From Marinicella pacifica (GTDB taxonomy: Bacteria > Pseudomonadota > Gammaproteobacteria > Xanthomonadales > Marinicellaceae), in assembly GCF_014636635.1 (NCBI RefSeq), contig NZ_BMEO01000005.1, positions 1 to 64,000 of the forward strand: 64,000 nt of DNA, in the 5' to 3' direction. Every line of letters begins with the position of its first letter. Within the stretch, counting starts at the first letter, position 1. Made by a program: the position numbers and the translations under genes. The notes under the pieces are model-generated. The model did no database searches and was not told the origin of the DNA. It was given only the letters and a program-made list of their open reading frames with translations. Shown here piece by piece: positions 16,981 to 25,939 of the stretch.

Positions 16981-18488
16981 AATGGCTCCAAATAGCGGTT
17001 TAATTCACCGCTCAGTGCCAGAGATTGCATTATTTCAATGTCCGGCGCCATCAACCTGTCTTTGTCTAAAAACGGCACATCCCTGCGCACCCGCTGATAA
17101 ACCCGGTACAGTGCTTCAGAGGTTTTTAAATCACTGTGAAAATCAATACTCTGACAGGCGGCCATCATTTCAATGCCGATAATGGTGGCGCAGTTCACCG
17201 CGATGTCACCAAGCTTTCGGGCCGCAAAGGTCGCCATCGAAACATGGTCTTCCTGATTGGCGGATGTTGGAATGGTGTCGACACTGGCCGGGTGGGCGTA
17301 GGTTTTGTTTTCTGAAGCCAGCGAGGCCGCGGTTACATGGGCAATCATAAAACCTGAATTGACCCCCGAATCCGGTACCAAAAAGGCCGGTAAGCGACTT
17401 AATGTCGGATCAATCAACATCGCCAGACGTCGCTCTGACATATTGGCCATATCTGTGATGGCAATCCCCAGATAATCTGCAGCCAGAGCCACCGGCTCGG
17501 CGTGGAAATTACCGCCAGATAAGATATCACCTTGCTCGGCAAACACCAGCGGATTATCGGTGGCGGCATTGGCTTCAATCAATAATTTCTCAGCGACAAA
17601 ATCAAAGGTATCTAAGACCGCACCCATAACCTGCGGCTGACAACGTAAACAATAGGGGTCCTGTACCCGGTCACAATCCTCATGGGAGACCACGATTTCG
17701 CTGTTTTTTAATAATTCACGGATGGCACGGGCCACCGTAATTTGCCCTTTTTGGCGACGAGCCTGATGAATACGCTCATCAAAAGGTGACAGCGAACCTT
17801 TGGCAGCATCAATTGACAAAGCGCCGGCCAGAATCGCACCATGAAAAACATTCTCCGCCTGAAACAGACCTTTTAAGGCCAATCCGGTGGACACCTGGGT
17901 GCCATTGAGTAAAGCCAGTCCTTCTTTTGGCCCGAGTTTAATCGGTGTTAATTCAAGGGCATTGAAAACGTCCATTACCGGTTTGATTTCGCCCTGATAA
18001 CTGACCTGACCGAGACCAATCATGGCGCTGCTTAAATGTGCCAGTGGAGCTAAATCACCGGAGGCACCAACTGAGCCTTTTTCCGGAATCAGCGGATAAA
18101 TTTCATGGTTAATCATCGCCAGTAAAAGCTTGAGGGTGTTGGCATGAATCCCCGAAACACCCTGCGCTAAGCTCATGGCTTTTAAGGTCATAATTAATCG
18201 TGTGGTGTCGGTATCAATCGGATTACCAACACCGGTGGCATGGGAAATGACCAGATTTCGCTGCAAGGTATCGAGTTCACTTTTATCGATTTTAACGTGT
18301 GCCAATAGACCAAAACCGGTATTCACGCCGTAAACCGTGTCATCACCGGCCGCCACCTGTTCCACGGTTTGTCGTGACTGAATCACGCCCTGCATTAAAT
18401 GATCATCCACCTGAATAGTGACCGACTGCTGCCAAATCCGGCGTAAATCCGCCAGCTCAAAGCCTTGTTGTGTGAGGGTATAAGTCAT
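16962..18488 (-). CDS. hutH: Histidine ammonia-lyase HutH
   Basis: A 508-residue cytoplasmic enzyme converting L-histidine to urocanate and ammonia. The self-forming MIO cofactor triad A142-S143-G144 sits in 'GSVGASGDLAPLAH'. 'YGVNTGFG' near residue 53 and 'QEDHVSM' in the C-terminal half are also diagnostic. Length is normal (about 510). Its ATG overlaps the hutU stop by one base, and hutG follows with an overlap, giving a tight three-gene operon. Confidence 0.97.
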   Translation of the reverse strand: MTYTLTQQGFELADLRRIWQQSVTIQVDDHLMQGVIQSRQTVEQVAAGDDTVYGVNTGFGLLAHVKIDKSELDTLQRNLVISHATGVGNPIDTDTTRLIMTLKAMSLAQGVSGIHANTLKLLLAMINHEIYPLIPEKGSVGASGDLAPLAHLSSAMIGLGQVSYQGEIKPVMDVFNALELTPIKLGPKEGLALLNGTQVSTGLALKGLFQAENVFHGAILAGALSIDAAKGSLSPFDERIHQARRQKGQITVARAIRELLKNSEIVVSHEDCDRVQDPYCLRCQPQVMGAVLDTFDFVAEKLLIEANAATDNPLVFAEQGDILSGGNFHAEPVALAADYLGIAITDMANMSERRLAMLIDPTLSRLPAFLVPDSGVNSGFMIAHVTAASLASENKTYAHPASVDTIPTSANQEDHVSMATFAARKLGDIAVNCATIIGIEMMAACQSIDFHSDLKTSEALYRVYQRVRRDVPFLDKDRLMAPDIEIMQSLALSGELNRYLEPLCPSLR

Positions 18489-20146
18489 TATTTATCCAGC
18501 ATAGGTAAGTTTAAGTTATTTTCATAGGCACATTTTTTGGCAATATCATAACCGGCATCGGCATGGCGCATAACACCCGTGGCCGGATCATTCCATAATA
18601 CCCGCTCAATGCGTTTAGCCGCCGCATCCGTGCCATCACAACAAATTACCACCCCGGAATGTTGTGAATAGCCCATACCGACACCACCGCCATGGTGTAA
18701 AGACACCCAGGTGGCGCCTGACGCTGTATTCAGTAAGGCATTGAGTAGCGGCCAGTCAGAGACGGCATCCGATCCATCAACCATACCTTCAGTTTCACGG
18801 TTGGGACTGGCCACGGAACCCGAGTCCAGATGATCGCGTCCAATCACCACCGGTGCCGATAACTCACCGGATTTGACCATCTCGTTAAAGGCCAGGCCCA
18901 GTTTATGGCGCTGCCCGAGTCCAACCCAACAAATCCGTGAAGGCAAACCCTGAAACTGGATACGCTCCCGCGCCATATCCAACCAGCGGTGTAAATGTGG
19001 GTCATCGGGAATCAGCTCTTTCACTTTGGCGTCGGTTTTATAAATATCTTCGGGGTCACCTGACAAGGCTACCCAGCGAAACGGCCCGATTCCTCGGCAG
19101 AATAAGGGTCTGATATAAGCCGGTACAAAACCCGGAAAATCAAAGGCCTTGTCACAGCCAACATTAAACGCTTCCTGGCGAATATTATTACCATAATCAA
19201 AGGTGGGAATGCCCTGTTTTTCAAAAGCCAGCATCGCTTCCACATGAATTTTCATGGATTCCCGGGCGGATTGGGCGGTGCCTTGCGGGTCACTTTCACG
19301 TTTCTCAAACCATTCATCCACAGTCCAGCCTTTGGGTAAATAGCCATTGGTCGGGTCATGAGCGGAGGTTTGGTCGGTGACGGCATCAGGACGAATACCC
19401 TGTTGAACCATCTGCGGCAGAATTTCAGCGGCATTACCCAATAAACCCACCGAAATGGCTTTTTTATCGGCCACCGCCTGATTAATCATCGCCATCGCTT
19501 CATCCAAAGAATCAGCCCGTTGATCGAGGTATCCGGTTTGCAAACGCTTTTCAATCCGGGATTCCTGACACTCAATGGCCAGCATCGAAGCACCTGCCAT
19601 GGTCGCCGCCAGCGGTTGGGCGCCGCCCATACCGCCGAGACCGGCGGTTAAAATCCAGCGACCGTATAAATCACCTCCATAATGCTGCCGACCCATTTCC
19701 ACAAAAGTTTCATAGGTGCCCTGGACAATGCCTTGTGAGCCGATATAAATCCAGGAACCGGCGGTCATTTGACCGTACATCATCAGACCCTTTTTATCGA
19801 GTTCATTAAAATGGTCCCAATTGGCCCAATGCGGCACCAGATTTGAATTGGCAATCAGCACCCGGGGCGCGTCTTCATGGGTGGTAAAAACACCCACCGG
19901 TTTGCCCGATTGCACCAACAGGGTTTCGGTGGATTTTAAATTCTTCAAGGCCTCAACGATGGCATGATAACAATCCCAGTTGCGGGCCGCTTTACCAATA
20001 CCGCCATACACCACCAGGTCTTCCGGTCGTTCGGCAACGTCGGGATCCAGATTATTCATTAACATGCGTAAAGGGGCTTCGGTGACCCAGGATTGGGTAT
20101 TCAGTTTGGTGCCGCGCGGTGCGCGAATTTCAGAGACTTGGGTCAT
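18488..20146 (-). CDS. hutU: Urocanate hydratase HutU
   Basis: A 552-residue NAD-dependent enzyme converting urocanate to imidazolonepropionate. Family blocks include '[15 protein letters not shown]', '[14 protein letters not shown]', '[15 protein letters not shown]' (NAD-binding) and '[17 protein letters not shown]' near the C terminus. Length matches the family (about 555). It is the first gene of hutUHG. The imidazolonepropionase gene (hutI) is not adjacent. Confidence 0.97.
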   Translation of the reverse strand: MTQVSEIRAPRGTKLNTQSWVTEAPLRMLMNNLDPDVAERPEDLVVYGGIGKAARNWDCYHAIVEALKNLKSTETLLVQSGKPVGVFTTHEDAPRVLIANSNLVPHWANWDHFNELDKKGLMMYGQMTAGSWIYIGSQGIVQGTYETFVEMGRQHYGGDLYGRWILTAGLGGMGGAQPLAATMAGASMLAIECQESRIEKRLQTGYLDQRADSLDEAMAMINQAVADKKAISVGLLGNAAEILPQMVQQGIRPDAVTDQTSAHDPTNGYLPKGWTVDEWFEKRESDPQGTAQSARESMKIHVEAMLAFEKQGIPTFDYGNNIRQEAFNVGCDKAFDFPGFVPAYIRPLFCRGIGPFRWVALSGDPEDIYKTDAKVKELIPDDPHLHRWLDMARERIQFQGLPSRICWVGLGQRHKLGLAFNEMVKSGELSAPVVIGRDHLDSGSVASPNRETEGMVDGSDAVSDWPLLNALLNTASGATWVSLHHGGGVGMGYSQHSGVVICCDGTDAAAKRIERVLWNDPATGVMRHADAGYDIAKKCAYENNLNLPMLDK

Positions 20147-20177
20147 GATGAAATCGAGTGTGATTTGAAAAGTTTAA

Positions 20178-20207
20178 ATTGTATCAATTCAGCCCCGTTT
20201 TAGCCAA
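20178..20207 (-). promoter_or_regulatory. Candidate hutUHG promoter
   Basis: On the minus strand, TTGGCT (20202-20207) and TACAAT (20178-20183) are separated by 18 bp, about 30 bp upstream of the hutU ATG. No clear HutC operator was recognised. This is a pattern match only. Confidence 0.35.
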
Positions 20208-20240
20208 CCAGCCCCATGGTTAAAATATTTTAAAAAACTC

Positions 20241-20268
20241 TTGAAATGATAATGATTATCATTATACT
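20241..20268 (+). promoter_or_regulatory. hemP promoter with embedded Fur box
   Basis: A 19-bp palindrome AATGATAATGATTATCATT (20245-20263) closely matches the Fur consensus of GATAAT repeats. It sits between a -35-like TTGAAA (20241-20246) and a -10 TATACT (20263-20268) with 16-bp spacing. Iron-loaded Fur bound here would block the promoter, so hemP, and perhaps the gene after it, should be induced by iron limitation. Confidence 0.87.
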
Positions 20269-20294
20269 TTAAGGCAGTAACCAAATTATTAACC

Positions 20295-20465
20295 ATGAAA
20301 AATTCACGAAAAACACTAAGCCGTGCGGCCACCAAACTTCACGCTAAATTAGGCCTGAGCACCTGTCAGCTTTTTAAAGACCGCAATGTAATACCCATCC
20401 GTCATGACAAGGACATGTATTATCTGCGGCTCACTAAAAACAACAAGGTCATTTTAACCAAATAG
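20295..20465 (+). CDS. hemP: Hemin uptake protein HemP
   Basis: A 56-residue protein. It has the HemP signature 'VIPIRHDKDMYYLRLTKNNK', ending 'VILTK' (pattern I-x-H-x4-Y-x-LR-x-T-x3-K-x-ILTK). HemP family members are small iron-regulated proteins linked to haem uptake; in some bacteria they act as activators of the haem receptor gene. The gene lies 27 bp downstream of a near-consensus Fur box and promoter. No TonB-dependent haem receptor follows, which is unusual; a diverged Fur-like gene follows instead. The N-terminal 25 residues are basic. Confidence 0.9.
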   Translation: MKNSRKTLSRAATKLHAKLGLSTCQLFKDRNVIPIRHDKDMYYLRLTKNNKVILTK

Positions 20466-20475
20466 TTGCAAACTC

Positions 20476-20550
20476 ATGAATACCCAAAAGCCAGCCCAAT
20501 GGATGACCCCTATAATTCTGAGCCAGCCACTTAACAGGAGAGATTCATGA
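20476..20550 (+). other. Possible 24-codon leader ORF coupled to the Fur-like gene
   Basis: An ATG at 20476 opens 24 codons (beginning MNTQKPAQW) whose TGA overlaps the ATG of the next gene by two bases. The AGGAG of the downstream gene lies within it. It has no ribosome-binding site of its own that I can see. It may be chance. Confidence 0.25.
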
Positions 20551-21149
20551 GTACCTGGCATATTGAACTTACGCCCGCCAATTCCCATCAGCTTAATGAT
20601 GTTTTAAATTTAAGCCAGATCCACAAACCTTTTAGAAAATGGTTTGGCGTACTGGCCGGAGAAATATTTAAAAGTATTCACATCGGCTTACAGCTTCCCC
20701 TTGCCAGACCGAAAGTCCTCAATAAAACCGAAGCCCAACATATTTTGATTGAGGCAGCGATGATACAACAACAATGTCTGCATCATTACCGGGTGTATCA
20801 AGATTTAAAAATACACCAGGCCAAAGATCTCGCTTTACACGATTTACTGCTGTTTATCCGAATGAGCCATTACCATCCGAATGAACTGGATTTAATGGAT
20901 TATCAAGAACACAGCCATGTGATTGAAAGTGACGATCACCTTAAACACTTGCTGCATCAGCTGCAAGAACAGCGGTTAATCCAAAAAATACACGCCAACA
21001 ACCGTATTTTCTACGATAAAAACCCCTACCCGCACTGTCACTTACTAGATACCAAAACCGGTCGCATCAGTGATTATGACTGTCACTTAAACACATTACA
21101 CAATAAACGATTTAAACGCATACCCCATGTCAGCATTGAATGTGGATAG
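20547..21149 (+). CDS. Diverged Fur-like protein of unknown function
   Basis: A 200-residue protein, strongly His-rich. Residues about 130-180 resemble the Fur family: 'HLKHLLHQLQEQRLIQKI' like the end of the winged helix, then 'NRIFYDKNPYPHCHLLDTKTGRISDYD', matching the dimerisation-domain pattern H-H-x-H-L-x-C-x2-C-G-K-I-x-E. However, the CxxCG zinc site reads LDTKTG, with only a Cys at 164, another at 179 and one at 199. The first 60 residues are not Fur-like and the recognition helix is not obvious. It follows hemP by 81 bp behind a Fur-regulated promoter and has a strong AGGAG. It could be an iron/haem-responsive regulator or sensor; this is inference. Confidence 0.6.
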   Translation: MSTWHIELTPANSHQLNDVLNLSQIHKPFRKWFGVLAGEIFKSIHIGLQLPLARPKVLNKTEAQHILIEAAMIQQQCLHHYRVYQDLKIHQAKDLALHDLLLFIRMSHYHPNELDLMDYQEHSHVIESDDHLKHLLHQLQEQRLIQKIHANNRIFYDKNPYPHCHLLDTKTGRISDYDCHLNTLHNKRFKRIPHVSIECG

Positions 21150-21328
21150 TTACAAATCAATCAATAGGGTATCAATCAGGGACAGCCATGCTTTTGTATG
21201 CTTTTGTAAAGATGACAGACAGAAATTATCGCTAAGCCCATAATTCAGTTAATTTTTTTCCAATCGGTGGTCAATTCACTGATAAATTCAGTAGAATAGC
21301 TTTTTTTAGGGCATGATTTTTTTCGGGC

Positions 21329-22015
21329 ATGAAATTTATTTCCAACCGCGAGCATATTCGCAGTTTTGTATTAAGAAAAGGCAAGATGACCAGTGGTCAG
21401 CAACAGGCGGTGAATAAACTGATGCCGGACTATGCACTGGAACCCGATGGTCTGCTTGATTTTGCTGAGATTTTTGATAATAAAAATCCGGTTTGGCTGG
21501 ACATTGGTTTTGGCAATGGTGAATCGATGATTCATGCGGCACTGCATAATCCGGATGTTAATTTATTGGGGATTGAAGTCCACTTGCCCGGCGTCGGCCG
21601 CTTATTGATGGCCGCCGATGAGCATGATTTGGACAATATTCGGATTATTCGAAACGATGCGGTGGATATTATTCGAGAATTTATACCGGATGATTCATTA
21701 CAAGCCGTGCATATTTACTTCCCCGATCCCTGGCATAAAAAACGTCACCATAAACGGCGTCTGGTGCAGCAACCTTTTTTGGATTTAATTCGGCCCAAAC
21801 TCAAAACTGGTGGTCGTTTGCACTTTGCCACTGATTGGCAACCCTATGCCGAAGAAGTGGCTCTATTATTTGAACACAATACTGACTGGCTCAGCAACAC
21901 ACAAGACCAGTCACGATACGCACCACGACCTGACTGGCGTCCCATTACAAAGTTTGAGCGTCGCGGGCAACGGCTAAACCATGCTTCATTTGATTTAATC
22001 TGGACCAAAAACTGA
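21329..22015 (+). CDS. trmB: tRNA (guanine-N7-)-methyltransferase TrmB
   Basis: A 228-residue SAM-dependent methyltransferase that forms m7G46 in tRNA. The SAM site is 'VWLDIGFGNGESMI', followed by 'NLLGIEVHLPGVGRLL', the catalytic-region 'IYFPDPWHKKRHHKRRLVQ' and the C-terminal 'TKFERRGQRLNH'. Length is normal. Its stop overlaps the next start by one base (TGATG), suggesting coupling to the SLC13 transporter. Confidence 0.96.
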   Translation: MKFISNREHIRSFVLRKGKMTSGQQQAVNKLMPDYALEPDGLLDFAEIFDNKNPVWLDIGFGNGESMIHAALHNPDVNLLGIEVHLPGVGRLLMAADEHDLDNIRIIRNDAVDIIREFIPDDSLQAVHIYFPDPWHKKRHHKRRLVQQPFLDLIRPKLKTGGRLHFATDWQPYAEEVALLFEHNTDWLSNTQDQSRYAPRPDWRPITKFERRGQRLNHASFDLIWTKN

Positions 22016-23853
22016 TGGAAATTATACCGCTGACCAATGAAATGGTGATGATACTGGCGATACTGGCCTACACCGTTCTCATGTTTGTCACCGAAGTGAT
22101 TCGGATTGATGTGGCGGCGGTGTTAATCTTGGTTATGCTGGGTTTAACCGGACTGGTGCCCGAAAGTCAGCTGTTTTCAGGCTTTGCCTCGAATGCGGTG
22201 ATTTCGATTATAGCGGTGATGATTCTCGGTGCCGGCCTGGATCGCACCGGCGTGATGGGTGCCGTGGCACAATTCATTTTAAAAATCGGCGGCAAAACCG
22301 AAAAAACCGTGATGCCGGTGGTGTCCTCCACCGTCGGTGTCATTTCCGGTTTTATGCAAAACGTCGGTGCCACGGCCTTGTTTTTACCGGTGATGAGTAA
22401 AATCGCCAGCTCAGCGAAAATTCCGATTTCTAAATTGCTCATGCCGATGGGCTTTTGTGCCATTTTAGGCGGTACCGTCACCATGGTCGGTTCATCGCCT
22501 TTGATTTTGTTGAATGACTTAATTGAAACCTCGAACCAATCCCTGCCTTCAGGTACCGATACCATGGACACCTTTGGTTTGTTTTCCGTGACGCCGATTG
22601 GACTGGCTTTGCTGCTTTCGGGAATTATTTATTTTTTAGTCCTGGGTCGCTTTTTACTGCCTAAGGAAAAAGCCGTGAAACATGTGAATAATCACCGCTC
22701 GGATGCGTATTTCCGGGAAAATTACAACATCGATAAAAACATCACCGAGATGATTGTTAACAAAGACAGTCCACTGGTGGGCAAGATGATTAAAGAGCTG
22801 GAATTTGACCCGCATATCCCACCGGTGGTGGCTTTATTCAGCGATGGCGAGTCCACCCTGGCACCACCCCGTGACCGCTTTATCTGGAATGGTGCCACCC
22901 TGGGCGTGATGGGCAGCCCGGATGAAATTAAACGCTTTGCTGAAGAATTCAACCTCACCGTATTGCCAAAGTTACGGCATTTTAAAACCAGTTTTAACCC
23001 GTCTATTTCGGGCGTTTCCGAAGCAGTGATTATTCCCGGATCGCGCTATCTTGGCACCAAACTCTCTGAGTACCACTTCCGTAAAGAATACGCCATCACC
23101 ATACTGGCCGTCTCACGCAACAATAAACTCTACACCGGTGAAGCCATGTACGATTTAGAGCTCCAACTGGGTGATACGTTTATTATTCATGGCCGCTGGA
23201 ATGACCAGATGGGATTAAGCCGCTCCCGGAACCTCACTTTGGTCAGTGATGCCCCCAGTGAACAACAACGACCACAAAAAATTCCCTTTGCCATCCTGTT
23301 CTTTGCACTCAGCTTATCGCTGGTTATTTTTACCAATATGCAACTGTCACTGGCACTGCTCACCGGCGCCGTGGGCATGATTATTTTCGGTGTCCTTAAT
23401 ATGGATGAAGCCTATCGCGCCGTTAGCTGGAAAACCGTATTTATGCTGGCCTGTTTAATCCCCCTGGGTTTCGCCATGGAACAAACCGGCACCGCCGTCT
23501 GGATTGCCCAAAACACCATCGCCGGCCTTGGTGATGTGCCACAAATTGTCTATCAACTCACCCTGGCGATTTTAGCCACCATTTTCTCGCTGGTGATGTC
23601 GAATGTTGGTGCCACCGTTTTATTAGTGCCTCTGGCCATTAATATGGCCCTGGAAACCGGTGGCAACCCGGCCATGTATGCACTCATTGTGGCCATCTCG
23701 ACCTCCAACGCCTTTATCCTCCCTACCCACCAAGTCTCCGCCCTCATCATGGGGCCGGGTGGTTACGCCGTGAGGGATTTCATTAAAGTCGGTTTCTTTA
23801 TGACCCTACTTTTTCTGGGTGTTTCACTTACCGTTATTAACCAGCTCTTTTAA
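22015..23853 (+). CDS. SLC13/DASS-type permease with TrkA-C (RCK_C) domains
   Basis: A 612-residue inner-membrane transporter. Residues 1-215 and 410-612 form two hydrophobic halves, each with a hairpin/helix-break motif: 'SGFMQNVGATALFLPV' near 115 and 'LVMSNVGATVLLVPLAI' near 525, the repeated SNxxT-type substrate/Na+ sites. Between them lie two cytoplasmic RCK_C-like domains (about 225-310 and 320-400). Such proteins carry dicarboxylates, sulfate or other anions; the substrate is not predictable. It overlaps trmB by one base and a minus-strand small gene by 17 bp at its 3' end. Confidence 0.9.
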   Translation: MEIIPLTNEMVMILAILAYTVLMFVTEVIRIDVAAVLILVMLGLTGLVPESQLFSGFASNAVISIIAVMILGAGLDRTGVMGAVAQFILKIGGKTEKTVMPVVSSTVGVISGFMQNVGATALFLPVMSKIASSAKIPISKLLMPMGFCAILGGTVTMVGSSPLILLNDLIETSNQSLPSGTDTMDTFGLFSVTPIGLALLLSGIIYFLVLGRFLLPKEKAVKHVNNHRSDAYFRENYNIDKNITEMIVNKDSPLVGKMIKELEFDPHIPPVVALFSDGESTLAPPRDRFIWNGATLGVMGSPDEIKRFAEEFNLTVLPKLRHFKTSFNPSISGVSEAVIIPGSRYLGTKLSEYHFRKEYAITILAVSRNNKLYTGEAMYDLELQLGDTFIIHGRWNDQMGLSRSRNLTLVSDAPSEQQRPQKIPFAILFFALSLSLVIFTNMQLSLALLTGAVGMIIFGVLNMDEAYRAVSWKTVFMLACLIPLGFAMEQTGTAVWIAQNTIAGLGDVPQIVYQLTLAILATIFSLVMSNVGATVLLVPLAINMALETGGNPAMYALIVAISTSNAFILPTHQVSALIMGPGGYAVRDFIKVGFFMTLLFLGVSLTVINQLF

Positions 23854-24007
23854 GCGCGCAAGCACGCTCCAGCTTCATCCGAAACAGCTGTTTTAACAAT
23901 TTAATATTGTCCTCATGCACCGGCTTATGACAAAACTGACAATCCGCCAACTGCTCAATAATGATTTCAATTTCTGCCATTACAAATTCAAATTCTTGTT
24001 GGTTCAT
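23837..24007 (-). CDS. Small uncharacterised CxxC protein
   Basis: A 56-residue protein. The ATG at 24007 has a strong GAGAGGAG seven to ten bases upstream, so it is preferred over a longer frame to 24136. It is helical, with 'MAEIEIIIEQLADCQFCHKP' (Cys-x2-Cys-His, possible metal site) and a third Cys in the basic C-terminal helix 'LFRMKLERACALKRAG'. No family was recognised. It converges on the SLC13 gene, overlapping by 17 bp. The good ribosome-binding site is the main support that it is real. Confidence 0.65.
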   Translation of the reverse strand: MNQQEFEFVMAEIEIIIEQLADCQFCHKPVHEDNIKLLKQLFRMKLERACALKRAG

Positions 24008-24129
24008 GTGTTTTACTCCTCTCACAAAGTCACCACCATTACAACAAAACGGCCAAAACAAAAATACAGCAAAAAGTCGATTGGCTTGTAGGAAAATTTC
24101 GATTGGTGTGTCGATATTATGGATACATC

Positions 24130-24169
24130 TTGACATACTAAATTTGATATGTATACTTTATTTAGTATG
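24130..24169 (+). promoter_or_regulatory. Promoter and operator of the HigBA-like toxin-antitoxin operon
   Basis: TTGACA (24130-24135) and TATACT (24152-24157) are spaced by 16 bp. A perfect inverted repeat, CATACTAAA (24134-24142) and TTTAGTATG (24161-24169), brackets the -10, a layout expected for autoregulation by the antitoxin. The toxin ATG (24167) lies inside the right arm. Confidence 0.75.
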
Positions 24170-24448
24170 TGGGATGTTTATGAACATAGGTCTGTGGCCA
24201 AGCAACTTAAAAAACTGCCTGTTGAAATGCTAAAGCGTTATGAGAAATGGAAAGACATCGTTCGCATTTCAGGCCAATCGGGGTTAAAGGCCATAAGGGG
24301 GTTTAATGATGAGCCTTTGAGCGGGCAATGGCTGGGATATCGATCTTCACGACTTAATAAGCAATATCGAGTTATTTATAAAATTGATCAAGATAATGTG
24401 TATGTTATTGTCGAGAAAATCACAGCCCATGATTACAGGAAAAAATAA
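24167..24448 (+). CDS. RelE/HigB-family toxin
   Basis: A protein of about 93 residues of the RelE superfamily, ribosome-dependent mRNA interferases. The C-terminal half has the family pattern 'GYRSSRLNKQYRVIYKI' followed by 'IVEKITAHDYRK', with Arg, Tyr and His residues typical of the active site. ATG at 24167 is chosen because the upstream ATG at 24149 overlaps the promoter -10. The predicted transcription start is only a few bases before this ATG, so the message may be leaderless. The antitoxin follows after one base; toxin-first order is typical of HigBA. Confidence 0.87.
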   Translation: MWDVYEHRSVAKQLKKLPVEMLKRYEKWKDIVRISGQSGLKAIRGFNDEPLSGQWLGYRSSRLNKQYRVIYKIDQDNVYVIVEKITAHDYRKK

Positions 24449-24449
24449 C

Positions 24450-24704
24450 ATGAAAAATTATCACAAAGCCAAACAAACAATCAAAGTTACCGTCGGCGAG
24501 TCGGTTCGGATTATTCGTGAGCTACAAGAATTAAGCCAGAATCAAATAGCAACCATGACCGGAATACCTCAATCAACGATTTCAGCCATTGAAAATAATC
24601 GTGTCAACTTGGGTGTAGAACGGGCCAAAGTCCTGGCAAAAGCGCTTCAATGCCATCCAGCGGTTTTGGTATTTCCGGGTTGGGATATTTCTGAGGCAGC
24701 GTAA
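24450..24704 (+). CDS. HTH (XRE-family) antitoxin, HigA-like
   Basis: An 84-residue protein with a helix-turn-helix of the Cro/C1 class at about residues 20-72: 'RIIRELQELSQNQIATMTGIPQSTISAIENNRVNLGVERAKVLAKAL' (key pattern SQNQIA-x3-GIPQSTIS-x-IEN). It should neutralise the RelE/HigB-like toxin and repress the operon through the palindrome at 24134-24169. ATG at 24450 lies one base after the toxin stop. Confidence 0.88.
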   Translation: MKNYHKAKQTIKVTVGESVRIIRELQELSQNQIATMTGIPQSTISAIENNRVNLGVERAKVLAKALQCHPAVLVFPGWDISEAA

Positions 24705-24715
24705 ATAGAATTTCG

Positions 24716-25780
24716 TTAGACTTTCACTAAATGGTCTCTAACAGTTGTTTTAGAATCATTTATCGTTGATGTTTTCAGCGAGTCATTATCCCAATAAAAG
24801 TCAGGTCGTGGCATAGGTAAATAATCACTTAAACTAATCTCACGCAAAGCCTTAACATCAGGAATCGTCTGCACCACATAACGACAAAATTTTAGTATAT
24901 CGCTGATTTTATTTTTCTCATAGGGCTGAACGTCTGTTCCGAATTGGTCCCAGAGGGCGTATGTGCCTAACGAGTAACCCATATTGGCTTCATTGAAATT
25001 AACACCCCAAACACTTAATGGACTTTCTTCAAATGTTTTATCGTAAATACTTTGTGAGCCGGGGTTTTTAAGGTATTGTTCAATAAGCGCTTTATGATCC
25101 AAAACTTCAAAACCTGCGGCACCGATGGCAAAAGAGCCACAACGCTCAAGCACTTTTGCTAAGGCTTCATTATTTCTGTTTTTTCGAAGAATCTTTTTTT
25201 GAGTTTTGTTTAAATTGCTTCTATAGCGTTTCTGATAAAGGTGGAAAAATTCATGAGAAATTGTACTGATTAAATAACTGTTTATTTTATCAACTTCGGT
25301 TTCCGTAAAATTTTCACTGTTAACCAAACCAAATGTATTAAGCGGTATAGAATCGTGTACCAAATGATGATAACTTTTTACGAACGTTGACTCTTGATCA
25401 ATGAGAACAACCTGTAAATCAAACTCAGGTGACTGGCTGTACATATAATTAATCATCTTTTTTAATTGTGCTATATTCTGACGGTAAATGTTAAACACCT
25501 TCGAATTATCTTTAAACAACCACAATTGTATCTGCTCAAAACGTTCACAGGGTGCACCAAACTCAACCGTCCAGTTTTCAATCTCAAAGCCATTTATTTT
25601 TTTATAACATCCGATATTTTTACGTTCCTGATTATCCGTCATATTAATTTTAGAGTAAGCCCAGCCAAACTTTCCAATATAAAACCCACTCACAACATTG
25701 ATTAAATTGACCTCTCTATCCTTTGCATGTAGGGAGTCAACAAAAAACATCAGAATGATTAGTAGATAAACTTTTTTCAT
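24716..25780 (-). CDS. Secreted putative metallopeptidase with HExxH motif, family unrecognised
   Basis: About 354 residues with a strong signal peptide ending near 'VDSLHA'. 'STISHEFFHLYQKRYR' carries H176, E177 and H180; 'NRNNEALAKVLERCGSF' about 30 residues on could supply a Glu as third zinc ligand, a gluzincin-like arrangement. Two early Cys (in 'IGCYKK' and 'APCERF') may pair. ATG at 25780 is used rather than an upstream alternative at 25792. AT-rich and isolated from its neighbours; it converges on the toxin-antitoxin operon. No known family was recognised by eye. Confidence 0.7.
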   Translation of the reverse strand: MKKVYLLIILMFFVDSLHAKDREVNLINVVSGFYIGKFGWAYSKINMTDNQERKNIGCYKKINGFEIENWTVEFGAPCERFEQIQLWLFKDNSKVFNIYRQNIAQLKKMINYMYSQSPEFDLQVVLIDQESTFVKSYHHLVHDSIPLNTFGLVNSENFTETEVDKINSYLISTISHEFFHLYQKRYRSNLNKTQKKILRKNRNNEALAKVLERCGSFAIGAAGFEVLDHKALIEQYLKNPGSQSIYDKTFEESPLSVWGVNFNEANMGYSLGTYALWDQFGTDVQPYEKNKISDILKFCRYVVQTIPDVKALREISLSDYLPMPRPDFYWDNDSLKTSTINDSKTTVRDHLVKV

Positions 25781-25939
25781 GTGATAGACCACGTCCAGAA
25801 GTAATTACGACAAAATCATATTAACAATCAGATAATTAATTATTTATTAGCGAATAGTTCACACCAAGTTATTGTGTTTTTAACAAGGCAAAAATAAGCA
25901 CTGTGTTATAATAAACCGTTTTTAATCCAGACTTTTAAT

